A stretch of DNA of 64,000 nt. It comes from Mycobacterium sp. EPa45 (GTDB taxonomy: Bacteria > Actinomycetota > Actinomycetes > Mycobacteriales > Mycobacteriaceae). Shown here piece after piece: positions 32,129 to 42,155 of this stretch. Positions within the stretch are counted from its first letter, which is position 1. Each line of letters opens with the position of its first letter. The DNA is taken from the NCBI RefSeq assembly GCF_001021385.1, contig NZ_CP011773.1:2480001-2544000 (forward strand), in the 5' to 3' direction. Both the position numbers and the translations under genes were made by a program. The notes under the pieces were generated by a model that had not been told where the DNA came from, searched no databases, and worked only from the letters and a program-made list of their open reading frames with translations.

Positions 32129-33547
32129 GTGTCTACGCGTGACGACCGCCTGCTGGTCGCCGTCGCGGTGCTCGCCTCCTTCGTCGCCTTCCTCGACGGC
32201 TCGGTGGTCAACCTCGCCCTACCCGCCATCAGCGCCGAACTCGGTGGCGGCCTGGTCATTCAGCAGTGGGTGGTCGACGGCTATCTGGTGACGCTGGGCG
32301 CCCTGATCCTGGTCGCCGGCGCGATCTCCGACACTTTTGGACGCCTGACGGTGCTGCGGGCCGGGCTGGTCGTGTTCGGCGTTGCCTCCCTGCTGTGCGC
32401 GGTGGCGCCCAGCGGCGCGGTCCTGATCGCGGGCCGGTGCGTGCAAGGTCTCGGCGCCGCCTTCCTGGTGCCCAGCTCGCTGGCGATGATCAACGCCAGG
32501 TTCACCGGGGCAGAACAATCCCGCGCGATCGGGATCTGGACGGCGTGGACGGGCACCGCATTCGTCATCGGTCCGCTGCTGGGCGGTGTGCTGGTCGAAG
32601 CCTTCGGCTGGCGCTGGGTGTTCGCCGTCAACGTGGTGCCGCTGGCTGTGACGGTGGTGCTCGCCGGGAAGCTGACCGACCTGGCGCCGCGGCGCAACGC
32701 CCGCATCGACGTCGTCGGCGCGGTGCTCACGACGGTGGGCCTGAGCGCGGCGGTATTCGCGATGATCGAACAGCAGCGGCTGGGCTGGCAGCACCCGCTC
32801 ATCGTCGCCGGGCTGGTCGCCGGGCCCGCCTGTTTGATCGTGTTCGGTTGGTGGGAGCGCCATACCGCCCACCCCATGGTGCCGCCCGCCGTGTTCGCCG
32901 AGCGCAACTTCACCGTCGGCAACCTCGCCACCGTCTTCCTGTACGCGGGCATATCTCTGGGTCTGCTGCTGGTCGCGTTGTTCGTGCAGGAGGTCGGCCG
33001 GCTGTCGCCCGCGCAGGCCGGCCTCGCGACCCTGCCGGTGCCTGTGCTGTCGTTCCTGCTGGCCGCCCGCTTCGGTGAGCTGGCCGGCCGGCACGGACCG
33101 CGTTGGTACATGGCGACCGGTCCGATGATCGCGGCGGCGGGCTTCGTGTGGATGGCGGTGTCGCACGGCAATGTCTGGGTGCAGACGGTGCCGGGGCTTG
33201 TGCTGTTTGGGGTGGGCCTGTCGGTTACGGTGTCACCGCTGACGGCGGCGATCCTGGCGGCGGTGGAACCGGCGCAAAGCGGCATCGGATCGGCGATCAA
33301 CAATGCGGTGGCACGCGTGTCGGGGTTGATCGCCATCGCGTTCGCCGCTGTGATTGTCGGTGGCGCAATGAGTTTCGACGGTTTCCGGCGGGGCGCGCTG
33401 ACGTCGGCGGTATTGCTGCTGATCGCCGGAATCGTGTCAGCGGTAGGTATCCGCAACGATCAGCGTCAGCAGTCCCCGGAGTCGGTCGCGACCGCGGCCT
33501 GTCGCGACCGTGATGGACCGCCGCCGGCGCCGCTGCGCCGAACCTAG
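32129..33547 (+). CDS. MFS transporter, DHA2 (EmrB/QacA) type
   Basis: A 472-residue multidrug-type transporter. DGSVVNLALPAI at helix 1 is the DHA2 signature, with WVVDGYLVTLGALILVAG (helix 2) and RCVQGLGAAFLVPSSLAMI. About 12-14 membrane helices can be drawn. It follows the DUF3159 gene by five bases and so is probably part of that operon; this gene is not at the corresponding place in M. tuberculosis as I recall, so it is an accessory addition. Substrate unknown. Its 3' end overlaps the convergent ceoC by 4 bases. Confidence 0.87.
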   Translation: MSTRDDRLLVAVAVLASFVAFLDGSVVNLALPAISAELGGGLVIQQWVVDGYLVTLGALILVAGAISDTFGRLTVLRAGLVVFGVASLLCAVAPSGAVLIAGRCVQGLGAAFLVPSSLAMINARFTGAEQSRAIGIWTAWTGTAFVIGPLLGGVLVEAFGWRWVFAVNVVPLAVTVVLAGKLTDLAPRRNARIDVVGAVLTTVGLSAAVFAMIEQQRLGWQHPLIVAGLVAGPACLIVFGWWERHTAHPMVPPAVFAERNFTVGNLATVFLYAGISLGLLLVALFVQEVGRLSPAQAGLATLPVPVLSFLLAARFGELAGRHGPRWYMATGPMIAAAGFVWMAVSHGNVWVQTVPGLVLFGVGLSVTVSPLTAAILAAVEPAQSGIGSAINNAVARVSGLIAIAFAAVIVGGAMSFDGFRRGALTSAVLLLIAGIVSAVGIRNDQRQQSPESVATAACRDRDGPPPAPLRRT

Positions 33548-34227
33548 CCGGTCGAGGCCGACAGCACCGTCTTGCGCAATTCCTCTTCGACCTCGGGTGC
33601 CGCCACGAACAGCAGCTCGTCGCCGCCTTCGAGGGGTTCGTCGGCCTCCGGCACGATCACCCGCTGACCGCGCAGGATCGTCACGAGCGTGGCGTCGCGC
33701 GGCAGGATCAGCTTGCGCACCGGCCGCCCGCCCCACGGGGTGTCGTCGGGCAGCGTGATCTCGACGAGGTTGGCGTGGCCGTGGCGAAACTGCATGAGCC
33801 GGACCAGGTCACCCACGGCGACGGCCTCCTCGACCAGCGAGGCCAGCATCCGCGGCGTGGACACCGCGACGTCGACGCCCCACGAATCGTCGAAGAGCCA
33901 CTCGTTACGGGGATCGTTGACCCGCGCCACTACGCGGGAGACCGCGAACTCGGTCTTGGCCAGTAGCGACAGCACCACGTTGGCCTTGTCGTCACCGGTG
34001 GCGGCGACGACGACGTCGAACTCCTGCAGATGGACCGACTCCAGCAGGCTGATCTCGCAGGCGTCACCGAGTCGCCAGTGTGCGGCCGGGATTGCGTCGA
34101 CGTCGAGGTGCTCGGCGTTGCGCTCGATCAGCGTTACCTCGTGCTCGCTCTCCAACAGCTCGCGGGCAATGGACCGGCCGACCGCACCCGCCCCGGCGAT
34201 CGCCACCTTGAGTCGTTTGTCAACCAT
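33544..34227 (-). CDS. ceoC: potassium-uptake regulatory protein CeoC (TrkA/RCK family)
   Basis: A 227-residue single RCK protein: Rossmann motif VAIAGAGAVGRSIARELLE with LIERN at the end of the second strand (NAD(H) binding), then a TrkA_C domain with PWGGRPVRKLILP and LLFVAAPEVEEEL. It is the second of two adjacent TrkA-like genes, starting 1 base after ceoB. In other bacteria one TrkA carries two such units; here they are split. No TrkH/TrkG channel gene is adjacent, and the only membrane partner nearby is the divergent KimA-like permease. Confidence 0.92.
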   Translation of the reverse strand: MVDKRLKVAIAGAGAVGRSIARELLESEHEVTLIERNAEHLDVDAIPAAHWRLGDACEISLLESVHLQEFDVVVAATGDDKANVVLSLLAKTEFAVSRVVARVNDPRNEWLFDDSWGVDVAVSTPRMLASLVEEAVAVGDLVRLMQFRHGHANLVEITLPDDTPWGGRPVRKLILPRDATLVTILRGQRVIVPEADEPLEGGDELLFVAAPEVEEELRKTVLSASTG

Positions 34228-34228
34228 G

Positions 34229-34906
34229 TCAGTGCCCCTCTTCGACGTCAGGGCCGGGCGGTAGTGCCGCGATCGCCAGCGCCTCGGCGGCGCGCCCGGA
34301 TACCGCTGCGACGTAGACCTGATCACCGGCCTGCAGGACGGTCTTGGGCTCGGGCAGGATGCCGGTGCCGAACCGGATCACGAAGGCAACGCGCGAACCG
34401 GTCGCCTCTTCCAGGGACGTCAGCCGGTGGCCCACCCAGCCCTCGTGCAGTGCCACCTCGGCGACGGCCATCGTGCCGGTCGGGTCGCGCCACTTGGTCG
34501 TCTCGGTGTCCCGGACCAGCGCGCCCAACAGCCGGTCGGTGGTCCATGGCACGGTGGCCACCGTCGGGATGCCGAGCCGCTCGTAGACCGCGGCGCGCTT
34601 GGCGTCATAGATGCGCGCGACGACGCGATTGACCCCGAACGTCTCGCGGGCCACCCGCGCGGAGATGATGTTCGAGTTGTCGCCCGAGGACACGGCGGCG
34701 AACGCATCGGCTTCTTGAATTCCCGAGCGCAGCAATACTTCTCGATCGAATCCCATGCCCAGCACCCGCTCGCCGGAGAAGTCCGGCGACAGCCGGTGGA
34801 ACGCCGTGGGATCCCGGTCGATGATCGCCACCTCGTGGCCGATCCGGGACAGTGCGTCGGCCAACGCCGCGCCGACGCGGCCGCACCCCATCACCACTAC
34901 CCGCAA
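34229..34906 (-). CDS. ceoB: potassium-uptake regulatory protein CeoB (TrkA/RCK family)
   Basis: A 225-residue RCK protein: VVVMGCGRVGAALADALSRIGH and AIIDRDP form the NAD(H) site, followed by AVSSGDNSNIISARVARETFG and a TrkA_C domain (VYVAAVSGRAAEALAIAAL). It is the first gene of the ceoBC pair and diverges from the KimA-like permease across 88 bases. Family knowledge: RCK proteins gate potassium transporters in response to nucleotides; M. tuberculosis ceoBC is implicated in potassium homeostasis. Confidence 0.93.
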   Translation of the reverse strand: MRVVVMGCGRVGAALADALSRIGHEVAIIDRDPTAFHRLSPDFSGERVLGMGFDREVLLRSGIQEADAFAAVSSGDNSNIISARVARETFGVNRVVARIYDAKRAAVYERLGIPTVATVPWTTDRLLGALVRDTETTKWRDPTGTMAVAEVALHEGWVGHRLTSLEEATGSRVAFVIRFGTGILPEPKTVLQAGDQVYVAAVSGRAAEALAIAALPPGPDVEEGH

Positions 34907-34994
34907 CCTGCTGTCCTCTCGACTTCGTCACCCGCCGACCCGACCGTATGGGGAACGCTACAGCCAATCCGGCGAAGGCCTACTCTTGGCACTC

Positions 34995-36989
34995 GTGTCT
35001 AAGCTTTCGACCGCCACACGTCGGCTGGTCCTGGGGCAGCCGTTCCGCAGCGACAAGCTGAGCCACACGTTGCTGCCCAAGCGCATCGCCTTGCCGGTCT
35101 TCGCCTCCGACGCCATGTCCTCGGTGGCGTACGCGCCGGAGGAAATCTTTCTCGTGCTGTCGGTCGCGGGCTTGTCCGCGTACGCGATGGCGCCGTGGAT
35201 CGGGGTGGCGGTCGCGCTGGTCATGCTTGTGGTGGTGGCCTCCTACCGACAGAACGTGCACGCCTATCCGTCCGGCGGCGGCGACTACGAGGTGGTCACC
35301 ACGAACCTGGGGCCGACGGCCGGCCTGACGGTCGCCAGCGCCCTGCTGGTCGATTACGTGCTCACCGTCGCGGTGTCGATGGCCTCGGCGATGTCGAACA
35401 TCGGGTCGGCGTTCCCGTTCATCGCGCAGCACAAGGTGGCTTTCGCCGTCGCCGCGATCGTGCTCCTCACCGCGGCGAACCTGCGTGGCATCCGGGAGTC
35501 GGGCACCGCGTTCGCCATTCCGACCTACGCCTTCATCATCGGCATGTTCATCATGCTCATCTGGGGGTTCTTTCAGATCTACGTGCTCGGCGACCATCTG
35601 CAGGCCGAGTCCGCGCACTTCGAGCTGCATTCCGAGCACGGCGACGTGATGGGATTCGCGCTGGTGTTCCTTGTGGCGCGGGCATTCTCGTCCGGTTGTG
35701 CGGCACTGACGGGTGTGGAGGCGATCAGCAACGGCGTGCCCGCATTCCGTAAGCCCAAGTCGAAGAACGCCGCGACCACGCTGCTGCTGCTCGGCGGCAT
35801 CGCGATCGCGTTGTTCATCGGAATGATCGTGCTGGCCATCGAGACCGGCGCCAAGGTTGCCGAGCGACCCGAGGAGCAGCTCATCGGGGCGCCCGCGAAC
35901 TATCACCAGAAGACGCTGGTGGCACAGCTGGCCGATACCGTGTTCGCCGGTTTCCCGCTGGGCCTGTGGCTGATCACCGGGGTCACCGCGCTGATCCTGG
36001 TCCTGGCCGCCAACACCGCGTTCAACGGCTTCCCGGTGCTGGGCTCGATCCTGGCCCAGGACAGGTTCCTGCCGCGCCAGCTCCACACCCGCGGTGACCG
36101 GCTGGCCTTCTCCAACGGCATCCTGTTCCTCGCGGCGGCCGCCATCGCGTTCGTCGTCGCGTTCAACGCCGAAGTCACCGCGCTGATCCAGCTCTACATC
36201 GTGGGTGTGTTCGTGTCGTTCACGCTCAGCCAGATCGGGATGGTCCGGCACTGGACGCGGCATCTGCGCACCGAGACCGATCCGCGCGCCCGCCGACACA
36301 TGATGCGTTCCCGGGTGATCAACACGATCGGCTTCATCGCCACTGGCGCCGTGCTGATCGTCGTTCTGATCACCAAGTTCGTCGCCGGCGCCTGGATCGC
36401 GATACTGGCCATGTCAAGCCTTTTCATTCTGATGAAGGCGATCCACAAGCACTACGACACCGTGGCACGAGAGCTCGCCGAGCAGGAGGCCGAGCAGGGC
36501 GATGTGGTGCTGCCCAGCCGCAACCATGCCGTCGTGCTGGTTTCCAAACTGCACATGCCGACGTTGCGCGCATTGTCCTACGCCAGAGCCACCCGGCCCG
36601 ACGTGCTGGAGGCCATCACCGTCAACGTCGACGACTCAGAGACCCGCCAGCTCGTCCACAAGTGGGAGGCCAGCGACATCACCGTCCCGCTGAAAGTGGT
36701 TGCCTCCCCGTACCGAGAGGTCACCCGCCCGGTGCTGGACTACGTCAAGCGGATCAGCAAGGAAGCGCCGCGCACGGTGGTGACGGTGTTCATCCCCGAA
36801 TACGTGGTCGGGCACTGGTGGGAGCAGGTGCTGCACAACCAGAGCGCGCTGCGGCTCAAGGGCCGGCTGCTGTTCATGCCCAACGTGATGGTGACTTCGG
36901 TTCCGTGGCAACTCAATTCGTCGGAACGGGTGCACGATTTGCAGGCGCAGAACGCCCCGGGTGACGTGCGCCGGGGTTTCTTGGAGTGA
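34995..36989 (+). CDS. APC-superfamily permease, KimA/Kup-like potassium transporter
   Basis: A 664-residue membrane protein with 12 or so helices followed by a soluble C-terminal domain (about 500-664) of USP-like character. PVFASDAMSSVAYAPEEIF and YPSGGGDYEVVTTNLG are signatures shared with the KimA (YdaO) potassium importers. The start is GTG at 34995 (VSKLSTATRR). It diverges from ceoB/ceoC, which supports a role in potassium uptake. Followed by an RNA methyltransferase gene after 7 bases. The assignment to potassium is inferred from family and context; the family also contains amino-acid carriers. Confidence 0.87.
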   Translation: MSKLSTATRRLVLGQPFRSDKLSHTLLPKRIALPVFASDAMSSVAYAPEEIFLVLSVAGLSAYAMAPWIGVAVALVMLVVVASYRQNVHAYPSGGGDYEVVTTNLGPTAGLTVASALLVDYVLTVAVSMASAMSNIGSAFPFIAQHKVAFAVAAIVLLTAANLRGIRESGTAFAIPTYAFIIGMFIMLIWGFFQIYVLGDHLQAESAHFELHSEHGDVMGFALVFLVARAFSSGCAALTGVEAISNGVPAFRKPKSKNAATTLLLLGGIAIALFIGMIVLAIETGAKVAERPEEQLIGAPANYHQKTLVAQLADTVFAGFPLGLWLITGVTALILVLAANTAFNGFPVLGSILAQDRFLPRQLHTRGDRLAFSNGILFLAAAAIAFVVAFNAEVTALIQLYIVGVFVSFTLSQIGMVRHWTRHLRTETDPRARRHMMRSRVINTIGFIATGAVLIVVLITKFVAGAWIAILAMSSLFILMKAIHKHYDTVARELAEQEAEQGDVVLPSRNHAVVLVSKLHMPTLRALSYARATRPDVLEAITVNVDDSETRQLVHKWEASDITVPLKVVASPYREVTRPVLDYVKRISKEAPRTVVTVFIPEYVVGHWWEQVLHNQSALRLKGRLLFMPNVMVTSVPWQLNSSERVHDLQAQNAPGDVRRGFLE

Positions 36990-36996
36990 CTCGATA

Positions 36997-38193
36997 GTGG
37001 ACCAGGGGGACACGGTCGAGCTGGAACTCAGCACCGGCGCGGCCGCCAACGGGGGTAGCTGCGTGGCACGCCACGACGGCCGGGTGGTGTTCGTGCGGTA
37101 CGCACTGCCGGGTGAAGTGGTGCGCGCCAGGGTGACCGGCGACCGCGGATCCTATTGGCACGCAGAGGCAATCGACATCCTCGAGCCGTCGCCGGATCGG
37201 GTGGAGTCGCACTGCCCGATCGCCGGTGTCGGCATGGCCGGTTGCTGTGATCTGGCATTCGCCACTCCGGAGGCCGCGCGGGTGCTCAAGGGTCAGGTGG
37301 TGGCCAATCAGTTGGCCCGCCTTGGGGATTTCCACTGGGACGGCGTGGCCGAACCGCTCGGCGACGGCGCCGCGCGTGGCTGGCGCACCCGGGTGCGGCT
37401 GGACACCACCGCGCAGGGGCGCGCGGGGTTCCACCGATATCACAGTTCGGAACTCGTCACCGATCTGGACTGTGCCCAATTGCCGGCCGGGATGCTCGCC
37501 GGCCTCGCGGACGCGACGTGGTCAGGGGGCGCGCACATCCACGTGGCCGTCGACGACGACGGTCAGCGCCACGTCGTGCAGTCCGGGCCGCGGTCGGGGC
37601 GCAAGGCGTCGACCCGGGTCGTGGAGGGCAATTACGAAGCGGTGCAACGTGTTGGTGACCGCGTCTGGCGGATACCGGTCACCGCGTTCTGGCAGGCCCA
37701 CCGAGACGCGGCGCGCATCTACAGCGGCCTGATCGGGGAGTGGGCGAGCCTGGAGCCCGGGATGACGGCATGGGACCTTTATGGCGGTGCGGGCGTCTTC
37801 GCCGCGGTACTCGCCGAAGGCGTCGGCGACACCGGTGAGGTGATCACCGTCGACACCTCACGAGGTTCGTCGCGGTCGGCGGATGCGGCGCTGGCCGACC
37901 TCACCTGCGTGTCAGTGGTCACTGACTCGGTCCGCCGGGTGCTGGGTGCGCAGCGCCGCCGCGCCGACGTTGCGGTGCTGGACCCGCCGAGATCCGGTGC
38001 CGGCCGCGAGATCATCGACCAGCTGGCGGCGGCCGAGGTACCCCGGGTCATCCACATCGGTTGTGAGGCAGCAGCATTCGCACGCGATGTCGGCCTCTAC
38101 CGCAAGCAGGGCTACGCCGTGGAGGAGCTGCGGGTGTTCGACTCGTTCCCGCTCACCCATCACGTCGAGTGCGTGGCGGTACTCACGCGCTAG
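36997..38193 (+). CDS. class I SAM-dependent RNA methyltransferase, TRAM/TrmA (RumA) type
   Basis: A 398-residue protein. An N-terminal TRAM domain (about 5-70) precedes a cysteine cluster CPIAGVGMAGCCD that may hold an [4Fe-4S] cluster, then an uridine-C5 methyltransferase core: WDLYGGAGVFAAVLAE (SAM site), LDPPRSGAGREII and the presumed catalytic Cys in VIHIGCEAAAFARD. It ends with the VFDSFPLTHHVECVAVL block typical of RumA/TrmA. The modified RNA is unknown. GTG start at 36997; close spacing to the permease gene suggests co-transcription. Confidence 0.9.
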   Translation: MDQGDTVELELSTGAAANGGSCVARHDGRVVFVRYALPGEVVRARVTGDRGSYWHAEAIDILEPSPDRVESHCPIAGVGMAGCCDLAFATPEAARVLKGQVVANQLARLGDFHWDGVAEPLGDGAARGWRTRVRLDTTAQGRAGFHRYHSSELVTDLDCAQLPAGMLAGLADATWSGGAHIHVAVDDDGQRHVVQSGPRSGRKASTRVVEGNYEAVQRVGDRVWRIPVTAFWQAHRDAARIYSGLIGEWASLEPGMTAWDLYGGAGVFAAVLAEGVGDTGEVITVDTSRGSSRSADAALADLTCVSVVTDSVRRVLGAQRRRADVAVLDPPRSGAGREIIDQLAAAEVPRVIHIGCEAAAFARDVGLYRKQGYAVEELRVFDSFPLTHHVECVAVLTR

Positions 38194-38366
38194 CGCGGCA
38201 TACGAACGGGCACTGGCGAGCTGCGGTCTCCACATCTGGGCGGCGTGGTGCCACGGGGCGGGGCGACACCTGCGCTGCGACGCACGGCACTCGGGCCCGC
38301 ACTTTTCCGGCGTACCCGACGACCTGCCGTACGTGTGGCCGGTATCCGATCGGCAGCGCCGGGTGC

Positions 38367-38831
38367 CTACGTAGCGAAGTGTCGCCGCAACCGGCGCTGG
38401 CGGTGGCCGAACAGCGCCCGGATGCCGATCGCGACGATCGGCGTGAGCGGCCGCAGCGGTGCGCGTAGTTCGAACGTGAGGCGGTCGTGTACCACGGTGG
38501 TGGTGCCCGCAGGCCCGCGTTCGAGGGTGCGTTGATGGCGCCACTTGCGCATCGACATCATCGTGGACTGCTCGTCGAACCCGTAACCCGGGCGCAGGTC
38601 GGCGATCATCAGGTCGTCGTAGTCGAACGGCACCACGCCGAACAGCCGCAGCCAGCAGCGGCCGACGGGCGCGCCGACCGGCACGGTGTCCACCGTCAGG
38701 TCCTCGGCGCCGCGCGGCATCGACATCGTCATCCACGGCCGCATTTCGTCGTTGATGCCGTCCGGCGTCACGATGCGCGCCCACACCCGCTCGGCGGGTG
38801 CGTCGATCGTGTTCTGCCGCTCGATGATCAT
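38367..38831 (-). CDS. SRPBCC family protein
   Basis: A 154-residue SRPBCC (START/polyketide cyclase-like) fold protein. The start at 38831 ([17 protein letters not shown]) has GGAAAAG before it and begins the typical first strand. Motifs [15 protein letters not shown] and [18 protein letters not shown] follow; hydrophobic ligand binding is the general role of the fold. The frame is open upstream to 38876 (GTG). It diverges from nhaA. Confidence 0.75.
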   Translation of the reverse strand: MIIERQNTIDAPAERVWARIVTPDGINDEMRPWMTMSMPRGAEDLTVDTVPVGAPVGRCWLRLFGVVPFDYDDLMIADLRPGYGFDEQSTMMSMRKWRHQRTLERGPAGTTTVVHDRLTFELRAPLRPLTPIVAIGIRALFGHRQRRLRRHFAT

Positions 38832-38886
38832 GACTTTTCCGACGGTATCGGAGTCGATTCCGCGTTTGGCGTCCACGTCGGCAACG

Positions 38887-40209
38887 ATGGAGCCCGTGAC
38901 CGATCGCCCCAGCCGTCACCTGCTGGCCCGAGGTTCGTGGTCGGAGACCTCCCGCGTCAGCGCGATCCTCCGCAAGGAAACCGTCGGCGGGGGGCTGCTG
39001 CTGGCGGCCGCTGCAATTGCCCTGATCTGGGCCAACTCGCCATGGTCGGCGGCCTATCACCGGCTCGGTGGGTTCCACGTCGGCAGCGATCGGCTGGGCC
39101 TGCATCTCGATCTGACTCTGGGCGGCTGGGCGGCCGACGGGCTGCTGGCGATCTTCTTCTTTGTGGTCGGCCTCGAACTCAAGCGCGAGTTCGTCGCCGG
39201 TGACCTCCGCGATCCCGCCCGTGCTGCACTGCCGATCGCCGCGGCGGTGGGCGGCATGGTGATGCCCGCGGTGATCTTCGTCGCTTTCACGCTGCACGCC
39301 GGCGACGGCGCAACCCGCGGCTGGGCCATCCCGACGGCCACCGACATCGCGTTCGCGGTGGCCGTGCTCGCGGTGCTGTCCACGCATCTACCGGGCGCGC
39401 TGCGAACCTTCCTGCTCACTCTGGCGGTCGTCGACGATCTCCTGGCGATCACGGTGATCGCCGTGTTCTACACCGAGAAGATCAACCTTGCCGCGCTGCT
39501 GATCGCGCTGATCCCGCTGGCGCTGTTCGCGGTCCTGGTGCAACGGCGGGTCCGGTCGTGGTGGCTGCTCATTCCGCTGGCCGCACTCACCTGGGCCTTC
39601 GTGCATGAATCCGGTGTGCACGCGACGGTCGCGGGGGTGCTGCTGGGCTTCACGGTGCCCGTGCTGCGCAGCGCGGCGGCCGGTGGCCCGGACGCCGGTC
39701 CCGGGCTGGCCGAGCACTTCGAGCACCGAATGCGCCCGGTGTCGGCGGGGTTCGCGGTACCGGTGTTCGCGTTCTTCGCCGCCGGTGTGACGTTCGGCGG
39801 CTATGACGGTTTGATAACAGCTCTGTCCGATCCGATCGCGATGGGCATCGTCGCGGGGCTGGTTCTCGGCAAGACCGTCGGGGTCTTCGGCACCACCTGG
39901 CTGCTGTCCGCGGTGACCCGCGCAAGTCTCGATTCGGCTTTGCGCTGGGTCGACGTGCTCGGCATCTCGATGCTGGCCGGGATCGGCTTCACGGTATCCC
40001 TGCTGATCGGCGAATTGGCCTACGATCCGGGCTCCGAACGACACGACGTCGTCAAGGTCGCGGTGCTCGCAGGAAGTTTGCTGGCCGCGGCGCTCGCGGC
40101 GGTCGTGCTGCGCCTGCGCAACCGGCATTACCGGCTGGTGTGGGAGCTGGAGAAGCGCGACGACAACCACGACGGTGTGCCGGATGTCTACGAGTCTGGA
40201 CAGGACTGA
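38887..40209 (+). CDS. nhaA: Na+/H+ antiporter NhaA
   Basis: A 440-residue antiporter that exports Na+ in exchange for H+. The essential adjacent aspartates lie in [10 protein letters not shown] and the assembly Asp in [19 protein letters not shown] and [13 protein letters not shown] are typical. About 12 membrane helices. The last 16 residues, unusual for the family, read [12 protein letters not shown], which fits a calcium-binding EF-hand/thrombospondin-type loop (D425, N427, D429, G430, D433, E436). The start is uncertain: ATG at 38887 or GTG at 38896. Confidence 0.93.
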   Translation: MEPVTDRPSRHLLARGSWSETSRVSAILRKETVGGGLLLAAAAIALIWANSPWSAAYHRLGGFHVGSDRLGLHLDLTLGGWAADGLLAIFFFVVGLELKREFVAGDLRDPARAALPIAAAVGGMVMPAVIFVAFTLHAGDGATRGWAIPTATDIAFAVAVLAVLSTHLPGALRTFLLTLAVVDDLLAITVIAVFYTEKINLAALLIALIPLALFAVLVQRRVRSWWLLIPLAALTWAFVHESGVHATVAGVLLGFTVPVLRSAAAGGPDAGPGLAEHFEHRMRPVSAGFAVPVFAFFAAGVTFGGYDGLITALSDPIAMGIVAGLVLGKTVGVFGTTWLLSAVTRASLDSALRWVDVLGISMLAGIGFTVSLLIGELAYDPGSERHDVVKVAVLAGSLLAAALAAVVLRLRNRHYRLVWELEKRDDNHDGVPDVYESGQD

Positions 40210-40237
40210 TCACTACTACGGTGCGTAGACTGGCCGA

Positions 40238-42154
40238 ATGCTTGAACAGGTTCGCGGCCCTGCCGATCTGCAACACCTGTCCCAGGCGCAGCTGACCGAA
40301 CTGGCCGCCGAGATTCGCCAGTTCCTGATCCACAAGGTCGCTGCCACGGGCGGCCACCTCGGGCCCAATCTCGGTGTGGTGGAGCTGACGCTCGCCCTGC
40401 ACCGGGTCTTCGACTCGCCGCATGACCCTATCCTTTTCGACACCGGCCACCAGGCCTACGTCCACAAGATGCTCACCGGGCGCACCGCCGAATTCGACAC
40501 GCTGCGCAAGAAAGACGGTCTGTCGGGTTATCCGTCGCGAACCGAGAGTGAGCACGACTGGGTCGAATCCAGCCACGCCTCCGCCGCGCTGTCGTACGCC
40601 GACGGCCTGGCCAAGGCCTTCGAGTTGACGGGACATCGCAACCGGCACGTCGTCGCCGTCGTCGGCGACGGTGCGCTGACCGGCGGCATGTGCTGGGAAG
40701 CGCTGAACAACATCGCCGCCGCCAAACGGCCGGTGATCATCGTCGTCAACGACAACGGCCGATCCTATGCACCGACCATCGGCGGACTGGCCGACCACCT
40801 CGCCGGGCTGCGGCTGCAGCCGGCCTATGAGCGGGTGCTGGAGCGCGGGCGGGTCGCTGTGCGGGGTATGCCGGTGATCGGCGAAGCCTGCTACCAGGCC
40901 ATGCACAGTGTGAAGGCCGGGATCAAGGACGCGTTGTCCCCACAGGTGCTGTTCACCGACCTCGGCCTGAAGTATGTCGGCCCGATCGACGGCCACGACG
41001 AACACGCCGTCGAAACCGCGCTGCGGTACGCCCGGGGCTTCAAGGCGCCGGTGATCGTGCACGTGGTGACCCGCAAGGGCATGGGCTACGCGCCTGCCGA
41101 GAACGACGAAGCCGAGCAGATGCACTCCTGCGGTGTGATCGACCCCGACACCGGGCTGGCCACCAAGTCGGCGGCGCCCGGCTGGACGTCGGTGTTCTCC
41201 GACGCGCTGATCTCCTATGCGACCAAGCGGCGCGACGTCGTCGCGATCACCGCGGCAATGCCGGGCCCCACCGGGTTGTCGGCCTTCGGGGAACGCTTCC
41301 CGGACCGGCTCTTCGACGTGGGCATCGCCGAGCAGCACGCGATGACGTCGGCGGCCGGCCTGGCGATGGGCGGCCTGCATCCGGTGGTGGCGATCTACTC
41401 CACGTTCCTCAATCGCGCGTTCGACCAGATGATGATGGACGTCGCGCTGCACAAGCTCCCGGTCACCATTGTCCTGGACCGGGCGGGAGTCACCGGCAAC
41501 GACGGCGCCAGCCACAACGGCATGTGGGACCTGTCGATTCTCGGCATTGTTCCAGGGATGCGGGTGGCCGCGCCGCGTGACGGCGCCCGGTTGCGCGAGG
41601 AGCTCGGCGAGGCACTCGAGGTCAACGACGGTCCGACCGCCATCCGGTTCCCCAAAGGTGAAGTGGGCGAAGATATTCCGGCGCTCGAGCGGGTGTCGGG
41701 CCTGGACATCCTGGCGCGCCCGGCCGACGGTCTGGGCAACGACGTCCTGCTCGTCGCGGTGGGCTCGTTCGCGCCGATGGCACTGAAAGTCGCACAGCGA
41801 CTGCGTAATCAGGGCATCGGAGTGACGGTTGTCGATCCGCGGTGGGTGCTTCCGGTGCCCGATGGGATTGCACCGCTTGCCGCGTCCCACAACCTGGTGG
41901 TGACGATGGAGGACAGCGGTGTGCACGGTGGTGTCGGATCCGCGGTGTCGGCCGCCTTGCGCGCCGCGGACATCGACGTGCCGTGCCGCGATATCGGTGT
42001 GCCGCAACAGTTCCTGGATCATGCCGGGCGCGGCGAGGTGCTCGAGGGCATCGGCCTGACCGAGCAGAACATCGCCCGTCAGGTCACCGGCTGGGTGGCC
42101 GCACTGGGCACGATCGACGATACGGTCAGCGACTCCGCCGAGAAGACGAACTGA
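40238..42154 (+). CDS. dxs: 1-deoxy-D-xylulose-5-phosphate synthase
   Basis: A 638-residue thiamine-diphosphate enzyme that condenses pyruvate and glyceraldehyde-3-phosphate in the first step of the MEP isoprenoid pathway. The TPP motif [16 protein letters not shown] (about 144-159), the central pyrimidine domain with [17 protein letters not shown] and the C-terminal transketolase domain are present. Full length matches the family. It is monocistronic as far as visible, 28 bases after nhaA, and convergent with the RNase D-like gene. Confidence 0.97.
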   Translation: MLEQVRGPADLQHLSQAQLTELAAEIRQFLIHKVAATGGHLGPNLGVVELTLALHRVFDSPHDPILFDTGHQAYVHKMLTGRTAEFDTLRKKDGLSGYPSRTESEHDWVESSHASAALSYADGLAKAFELTGHRNRHVVAVVGDGALTGGMCWEALNNIAAAKRPVIIVVNDNGRSYAPTIGGLADHLAGLRLQPAYERVLERGRVAVRGMPVIGEACYQAMHSVKAGIKDALSPQVLFTDLGLKYVGPIDGHDEHAVETALRYARGFKAPVIVHVVTRKGMGYAPAENDEAEQMHSCGVIDPDTGLATKSAAPGWTSVFSDALISYATKRRDVVAITAAMPGPTGLSAFGERFPDRLFDVGIAEQHAMTSAAGLAMGGLHPVVAIYSTFLNRAFDQMMMDVALHKLPVTIVLDRAGVTGNDGASHNGMWDLSILGIVPGMRVAAPRDGARLREELGEALEVNDGPTAIRFPKGEVGEDIPALERVSGLDILARPADGLGNDVLLVAVGSFAPMALKVAQRLRNQGIGVTVVDPRWVLPVPDGIAPLAASHNLVVTMEDSGVHGGVGSAVSAALRAADIDVPCRDIGVPQQFLDHAGRGEVLEGIGLTEQNIARQVTGWVAALGTIDDTVSDSAEKTN

Positions 42155-42155
42155 C

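Noticed and set aside
40052..42022. Long minus-strand open frame opposite dxs (656 codons)
   Set aside because: Antisense shadow of dxs with no protein motif.
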